Source: Acidobacteriota bacterium (lineage in GTDB: Bacteria; Acidobacteriota; Blastocatellia; Pyrinomonadales; Pyrinomonadaceae). Taken from it: a stretch of DNA of 64,000 nucleotides. Position numbers and translations under genes: made by a program. The notes below the pieces were generated by a model, which made no database searches, was not told where the DNA came from, and saw nothing but the letters and a program-made list of their open reading frames with translations. Where the stretch lies: positions 1 through 64,000 of the forward strand of contig JAEWBM010000173.1 in assembly GCA_023391155.1 (NCBI GenBank), read 5' to 3'. Positions 59,181 through 64,000 of the stretch are shown piece by piece; within the stretch, counting starts at the first letter, position 1, and each line of letters starts with the position of its first letter.

Positions 59181-61154
59181 ATGTTCTTCCGACCCACAAG
59201 ATCTATCGCAATGTTCGCTCTCGTCCTGTTGGCCGCCTCCTCAGCCGCAGCGCAGAAGGCGCCGCCGTGGCTCACCCAGGCAGCATCCCTTCCCACTCCT
59301 TCATACAAGATCTCGGGGGTTCCGGCTGTCGTCCTGCTTAACGAAGAATCGGTGAACGTAAGTTCGGATGGGACGGTCACTCGAACAGTTCGCCACGCCG
59401 TCCGAGTTCTGGAACCGCAGGGCCGGTCAGAGGCCGTCGCCTCCGTCGTTTATCAGACCGATGCCGACAAGGTCAAGAGCCTCGATGCATGGCTTATACC
59501 AAAGCAGGGCAAGATCCGCGAATTCGGTAAAAAGGAGGCCGTTGATGTCGCACTCGTGAGTAATGACCTGTATAACGAGGCACGCACACGCCTGATCTCC
59601 GCAAGGGACGAGATCGAGATCGGCGAGGTTTTCGGATATGAGTCAGTACTGGAAGAAAAGAATATCTTCAGCCAGTTCAGCTACCGGTTCCAATATGACA
59701 TTCCGGTGATACGGTCCCGCTTTTCATTGAACATGCCAAATGGCTGGCGGGCCGAGAGCGTTACTTTCAACGCAAGCAAGGTTGAGCCCGCTGTCCAGGG
59801 AACGAACTATGTTTGGGAGATGGCGGACCTGCAGCCGATCCGCTACGAGCCGGCCAGCCCACGGCGGTCGAGCCTGGCACCGCGGCTGGCGGTCAGCATC
59901 TTTCCCGAACAGCCCGTGGCAACAAGGTTAAAGACGTTTGCGAACTGGAATGAGGTCGCCCGCTGGATGTCGGAGATCGAAGATCCGATGATGACCGTCA
60001 ACGATGCACTGGCAGCGAAAGCACAAGAACTGACGGCCAATGCCAAGACCGAATTTGAAAAGATACAGGCGATCTCGCGTTATGTGCAAGGTATCCAGTA
60101 CATATCTATTCAGATCGGAACGGGCCGCGGCGGCGGTTATATACCCCGGCCGGCGACGCAGGTTTTCGAACGCTCATACGGGGACTGCAAAGACAAAGCT
60201 AACCTGATGCGTGCGATGCTGCACGTTTTGGGGATCGAGTCATACATGGTAAGCATTACCGCTGACGACCCCCACTATGTCCGCGCTGAATGGGCATCGC
60301 CGCATCAGTTTAACCACTGCATCATCGCCGTCAAGATCAGCGATGGTACTGTCGTTGAATCGGTCGTCACCCACCCCACGCTCGGGCGGCTACTGATCTT
60401 CGATCCGACGGACCCCTATACACCCATCGGCGATCTTCCGGAAGATCAGCAGGGCAGCCTTGCCTTGATCGACCATCCGGATACGCAGGATCTGACCGTT
60501 ATGCCTGTGATGCCGCCGGAAATGAATCGCGTCGATCGGCACATCGAAGCTGAGTTGACCAATGACGGCTCTCTAACGGGCAAGGTCATCGAGAAGAACA
60601 TCGGCCAAGCTGCAAGGCAGGAACGGGCCCGGATGAAGGAGCTTTCATCCACGGATTACAACCGCGTGATCGAACGCTGGATCTCCCGCGGAGCAACCGG
60701 CGCAAAGACAACTAAGATCGCTCCTGCCGATGACCACGAACAGGGCAAGTTTGACCTGACGGTTGAATTCACTGCAAATTCATATGCTCAGCTCATGCAG
60801 CAGCGGCTAATGGTCTTCCGCCCGGCGATCGTGGGACGGCTTGACCGCCTCTCATTCGGCGACGGCAAGCGGACAAACCCGTACAGCATCGATGCTTCGG
60901 CATATTCCGAACGCGTCCGGATAAAGCTTCCCGACGGATTCGAGGTGGACGAGGTGCCGGAGGCCGTCAAGCTAGAGTCGGAATTCGGCACCTACGATGT
61001 GAGCTATGAGGTCGAGGGCACACATCTGATCTTTACACGCTCGCTGACACTAAACCGGGCTATGATCCCGGCCGATAAATACGATTCGGTGAAGGCGTTC
61101 TTCGGAAAGGTGCACGGAGCTGAACAAGCTCCCGTCGTCCTGCTTCGAAAGTAG
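59181..61154 (+). CDS. Secreted DUF3857/transglutaminase-like protein 3, triad intact
   Basis: A 657-aa exported protein with signal peptide (SIAMFALVLLAASSAAAQ). DUF3857 domain: GTVTRTVRHAVRVLEPQGRS then AWLIPKQGKIREFGKKEAVD. The transglutaminase core holds a complete triad: C336 (SYGDCKDKANL), H379 (FNHCIIAV) and D408 (LIFDPTDPYTPIG). A DUF3858-like C-terminal domain follows. It is more distant from genes 1 and 2 than they are from each other and may represent the ancestral active form. It lies 59 bp downstream of gene 2, so the three probably share a transcript ending at the terminator at 61176. Confidence 0.86.
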   Translation: MFFRPTRSIAMFALVLLAASSAAAQKAPPWLTQAASLPTPSYKISGVPAVVLLNEESVNVSSDGTVTRTVRHAVRVLEPQGRSEAVASVVYQTDADKVKSLDAWLIPKQGKIREFGKKEAVDVALVSNDLYNEARTRLISARDEIEIGEVFGYESVLEEKNIFSQFSYRFQYDIPVIRSRFSLNMPNGWRAESVTFNASKVEPAVQGTNYVWEMADLQPIRYEPASPRRSSLAPRLAVSIFPEQPVATRLKTFANWNEVARWMSEIEDPMMTVNDALAAKAQELTANAKTEFEKIQAISRYVQGIQYISIQIGTGRGGGYIPRPATQVFERSYGDCKDKANLMRAMLHVLGIESYMVSITADDPHYVRAEWASPHQFNHCIIAVKISDGTVVESVVTHPTLGRLLIFDPTDPYTPIGDLPEDQQGSLALIDHPDTQDLTVMPVMPPEMNRVDRHIEAELTNDGSLTGKVIEKNIGQAARQERARMKELSSTDYNRVIERWISRGATGAKTTKIAPADDHEQGKFDLTVEFTANSYAQLMQQRLMVFRPAIVGRLDRLSFGDGKRTNPYSIDASAYSERVRIKLPDGFEVDEVPEAVKLESEFGTYDVSYEVEGTHLIFTRSLTLNRAMIPADKYDSVKAFFGKVHGAEQAPVVLLRK

Positions 61155-61175
61155 CCGGCATACACGACCCAAAGG

Positions 61176-61212
61176 AAAAGAGCAGGCGGCCCGAAAGGGT
61201 GCCTGCTCTTTT
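61176..61212 (+). terminator. Terminator between the DUF3857 cluster and M16 peptidase
   Basis: AAAAGAGCAGGC (61176-61187) pairs with GCCTGCTCTTTT (61201-61212). Runs of T exist on both strands, so it can stop both convergent transcripts. Confidence 0.85.
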
Positions 61213-61231
61213 GGCGTTAACTGTGGCCCGC

Positions 61232-64000
61232 CTACTTGGTGAGCGGGTCGCCTTCGTTGTCAAGGTAAAAGATACGCTCGCCCCACGAGTCTATCGACTT
61301 GAGTCCGGGCTCGATCACGTTCTTGTCGCCTACGATAAGGATCGCCATCTTGTCAGGCTGCAGATACTTGTTCGCCACTCGGTTGATATCCGCGAGCGAC
61401 ACTGCCTGGACATTTGCGATGTAGTTGTTGAAGTAATTGTCCGGCAGCCCGTAGGTGACCAAGCTCGCGAGCTGCCCCGCGATCTGGCCATTCGTTTCGA
61501 ATTGCCCCGGATATCGCCGGATCAGGCTCTGCTTGCTGTAATCAAGTTCGGCTTGCGAAACGGGGATCGATCCGCGAATACCGTTAAGCTCCTTCATAAA
61601 CTCCATCACCGATTCTTTAGTGACGGCGGTCTGCACGTCCGCGGATGCAATGAACGGCCCCGCACCCTTGCGGAAGTTCATCGACGTCCGGGCACCATAG
61701 GTGTAACCCTTATCCTCGCGAAGATTCATATTGACGCGGGCCGAAAACTGGCCGCCGAGGATCGAGTTCATCACCATCAGCGGGAAGTAATCCGGGTTAT
61801 CGCGTGCTACACCGACATGGCCGATCGATACCACTGACTGGGCAGCGCCCGGCTTGTCGATCAGGTAGATGCCGGCCTTCTCAAACGCGGCGGCACCGGG
61901 AACCGTAAGGTCCGGAACATCCGCCGGTTTCCATTCTTTGAACGCGGCCTCAAGCTTTGTCACAAGCGTTTTAGGCTCCATATCGCCGACCACGATCAGG
62001 GTCGAGTTGTTCGGCCGATAATAGGTGGAATAGAAGCGGTCGATATCTGCTTTTGTGATCGCCTTGATAGACTCTTCGGTCCCCTGCAGCGAACGCCCGT
62101 AAGGATGTTCATTGCCGTAGATCAGCTTGCTGTAGGCGATGTTGGCGATCGCGTTCGGATTGTCGCGGCGTTGAATAAAGCCCACCAGGTCCCGCCGGCG
62201 TCGCGTCTCTATCTCATTTTCCGGATAGCTCGCGTTCATTACCACATCCGAATAAATATCAAGTGCCCGGTCAAAGTTCCGCGTCAGCGTCTGCATCGAT
62301 ACCGAGGCCGAATCCCAACCCGAGCCCGTACCAAGATTAGCTCCGATCGATTGCAGTGCGTTCGAGATCTCCTCCGCAGATCGGGTCTTTGTCCCGTCGT
62401 CAAGCAATGCGGAAGTGAGATATGCCAAACCGCTGCGGTTCGCCGGATCGGCCATTCCGCCCGCGTTTACGACCAGGTTCATCGAAACGATCGGAAGCTC
62501 GGTCTGCCGAACCGTCCATACATTCAGTCCGTTCGACAACTTGTGCTTCTGGATGGAAGGCAATGTCAGCTTGGGGTCCGGTCCGCCTTTCGGCAGATTG
62601 GCGGAGTAATCTTTTTTATCGTCTTCAGCCTTTTTCTCGGCCGGCGCCGAGGTCGGGCGATTCACAGCACCGCCTGCCTGCGAGGCGGCCCGCTCACCAC
62701 GCGGGACGAACGACATCACGAACCGGTTGTCCGTGAGATATTTCTTCGCTGCATTCTGGACATCTGCGGCCGTCACCTTGCGATAACGCTCCACGTCTTT
62801 CTGGAAGTAATTTGGCTCGCCTACATACGTCGCGTAGCCGTTGAGCCGATCGGCCTTTCCAAGCACCGTCTGCATTCCGAAGACCGTCTGTGCCTCGATT
62901 GAATTCAGAGCACGTGCCATCTCTTCTGCGGTCGGGGCAGATTCCTTAATACGTTCGATCTCTTCGTTGGTGGCCTCCTCGATCTCGTCGAGCGTCTTTC
63001 CGGGCTTGGCGGTCGACTGAATAATGAACAGTCCCCCTGCCTCTAATGCATAGTTAAATGCGGAGGTGCCCTGTGAAAGCTCTTCACCGTACACCAACCG
63101 GCTCTGCAGCCGCGAACCGCGGCCGTTTGAGAGAATATAGCTGAGGATATCCATCGCCGGCTCGTCACCGGAGTATGCAGGTGAACCCGTCCACACCATG
63201 TAAAGGCGGGGCAGTTGAACCGAGTCCTCATAGGTTTGACGAACTACGCCGTCGATCTTCGGCATCGGCGGATTCGGCCGGGTTATCTCGCCGCCTTTCT
63301 CGATCGAACCAAAATATTTCTCGACCCAGGTACGGGCTTGTTTTTCGTCAAAGTCGCCCGAGATCACGAGCGATGCATTGTTCGGAACGTAATACTGGCG
63401 GAAAAAGGACTGCACATCCTCCATCGACGCGGCGCTCAGGTCCTCCAGCGAACCGATCGTCGTCCAGTTATACGGGTGGTCTTTCGGAAATATATTCGCA
63501 AAGATCTTCTCGAAGGCCGTTCCGTAGGGCTGATTGTCATACCGCTGGCGGCGTTCGTTCTTCACCACATCCCGCTGATTGTTCAGCTTTTCCATCGTCA
63601 TCGCTTCAAGCAGGCCGCCCATGCGGTCCGCTTCCATAAACAGGGCGAGCTCAAGAAAATTCGATGGCAGTGCCTCAAAGTAATTCGTTCGGTCGGGATT
63701 GGTCGAACCGTTTATGCTAGCCCCTACCTCCTGCAGCGGCATGAAATAATCGTCGTTATAGTTTTTTGAGCCTTGGAACATCATGTGCTCAAAGAGGTGG
63801 GCGAACCCGGTCCGGCCGGGCACCTCGTTCTTCGAACCCACGTGATACCAAACATTCACGGCAACGACCGGCGTCGACTTATCTTCGTGCAGTATCACAC
63901 GCAGGCCGTTATCCAGCCGATATTCCTTGACCTTTAGTGTTGGCAGATTGCCGCCGCGTTGTGCAAATACCGTTGCGGACATGATCAGCGTCAGCACCAG
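61232..64000 (-). CDS. M16-family zinc metallopeptidase, 5' end outside window
   Basis: A periplasmic or outer-envelope M16 (insulinase-type) peptidase with two halves. In the first half the inverted zinc motif HLFEH (H67-H71, numbered from the GTG at 63997) is intact, with VVKNERRQRYDNQPYGTAF carrying the third ligand region. The second half (ELPIVSMNLVVNAGGMADPA, GLAYLTSALLDDGTKTRSAE) lacks the H-x-x-E-H motif, as is usual for the inactive half. The coding frame runs to the last base of the window. The partial hydrophobic stretch MLTLIMSATVFAQ is the end of a signal peptide, so the real start lies beyond the window. Confidence 0.9.
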   Translation of the reverse strand: MVLTLIMSATVFAQRGGNLPTLKVKEYRLDNGLRVILHEDKSTPVVAVNVWYHVGSKNEVPGRTGFAHLFEHMMFQGSKNYNDDYFMPLQEVGASINGSTNPDRTNYFEALPSNFLELALFMEADRMGGLLEAMTMEKLNNQRDVVKNERRQRYDNQPYGTAFEKIFANIFPKDHPYNWTTIGSLEDLSAASMEDVQSFFRQYYVPNNASLVISGDFDEKQARTWVEKYFGSIEKGGEITRPNPPMPKIDGVVRQTYEDSVQLPRLYMVWTGSPAYSGDEPAMDILSYILSNGRGSRLQSRLVYGEELSQGTSAFNYALEAGGLFIIQSTAKPGKTLDEIEEATNEEIERIKESAPTAEEMARALNSIEAQTVFGMQTVLGKADRLNGYATYVGEPNYFQKDVERYRKVTAADVQNAAKKYLTDNRFVMSFVPRGERAASQAGGAVNRPTSAPAEKKAEDDKKDYSANLPKGGPDPKLTLPSIQKHKLSNGLNVWTVRQTELPIVSMNLVVNAGGMADPANRSGLAYLTSALLDDGTKTRSAEEISNALQSIGANLGTGSGWDSASVSMQTLTRNFDRALDIYSDVVMNASYPENEIETRRRRDLVGFIQRRDNPNAIANIAYSKLIYGNEHPYGRSLQGTEESIKAITKADIDRFYSTYYRPNNSTLIVVGDMEPKTLVTKLEAAFKEWKPADVPDLTVPGAAAFEKAGIYLIDKPGAAQSVVSIGHVGVARDNPDYFPLMVMNSILGGQFSARVNMNLREDKGYTYGARTSMNFRKGAGPFIASADVQTAVTKESVMEFMKELNGIRGSIPVSQAELDYSKQSLIRRYPGQFETNGQIAGQLASLVTYGLPDNYFNNYIANVQAVSLADINRVANKYLQPDKMAILIVGDKNVIEPGLKSIDSWGERIFYLDNEGDPLTK

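Noticed and set aside
62105..62902. 265-codon plus-strand frame opposite the M16 peptidase
   Set aside because: Mirror of a long real gene; no ribosome-binding site or domain pattern.

Overview
The window looks like chromosome from an Acidobacteriota bacterium, probably the Blastocatellia/Pyrinomonadaceae side. This is an inference from gene content: two very large TonB-dependent receptors with an N-terminal carboxypeptidase-regulatory-like domain, Ser/Thr kinases fused to PD40 propellers or TPR repeats, a kinase-linked ECF sigma factor of the acidobacterial/planctomycete type, and many secreted beta-propeller proteins. The DNA is moderately GC-rich. Genes are packed tightly and neighbours often overlap at stop codons. 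There is no rRNA, no CRISPR array and no recognisable transposase or integrase.

Layout. 1-8.5 kb: a sigma/anti-sigma pair, a secreted PQQ-type propeller, a secreted M28 peptidase, a Ser/Thr kinase with a PD40 sensor half, and a small Cys-rich protein. 8.5-15.4 kb: housekeeping genes (acpS, pgeF, rlmN, dapF) mixed with small secreted or membrane proteins. 15.4-16.8 kb: an intergenic block with six helically spaced GGGACA repeats, a phage-CI-like XRE regulator, and tRNA-Thr(CGT). 16.7-26.7 kb: a segment bounded by the intact tRNA-Thr and a 49-nt direct repeat of its 3' half, which is the geometry of an integrated element. It carries a lamin-tail/FG-GAP protein, a parvulin-like isomerase in an operon with a TonB-dependent receptor, a secreted propeller, and a decayed gene fragment. 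26.8-30.2 kb: an ECF sigma factor with a TPR kinase. 30.4-36.8 kb: a metallo-hydrolase, an FAD oxidoreductase and the second giant TonB receptor. 36.9-39.5 kb: a translationally coupled queG / secreted protein / moaA operon. 39.5-42.7 kb: a methyltransferase and a xylGH-like sugar ABC transporter without its binding protein. 42.8-45.8 kb: acs, an MtnB-like protein with no metal site, and a zinc-ribbon membrane protein. 45.9-54.8 kb: msrA, a half-size GDT1 transporter, a DHH phosphoesterase, GNAT, two MBL-fold hydrolases, an S41 peptidase with TPRs, class I FBP aldolase and topoisomerase IB. 55.0-61.2 kb: three tandem DUF3857/transglutaminase-like proteins. 61.2-64.0 kb: an M16 peptidase cut by the window edge.

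Several signals deserve a second look: the tRNA-bounded segment, the phased repeats beside the XRE gene, and a recurring theme of enzyme folds without their catalytic residues (DapF with one catalytic Cys changed to Ser, an MtnB-like protein lacking all three metal His and the catalytic Glu, and two of three tandem transglutaminase-like proteins lacking the Cys). All function assignments come from reading motifs by eye; no database search was run.
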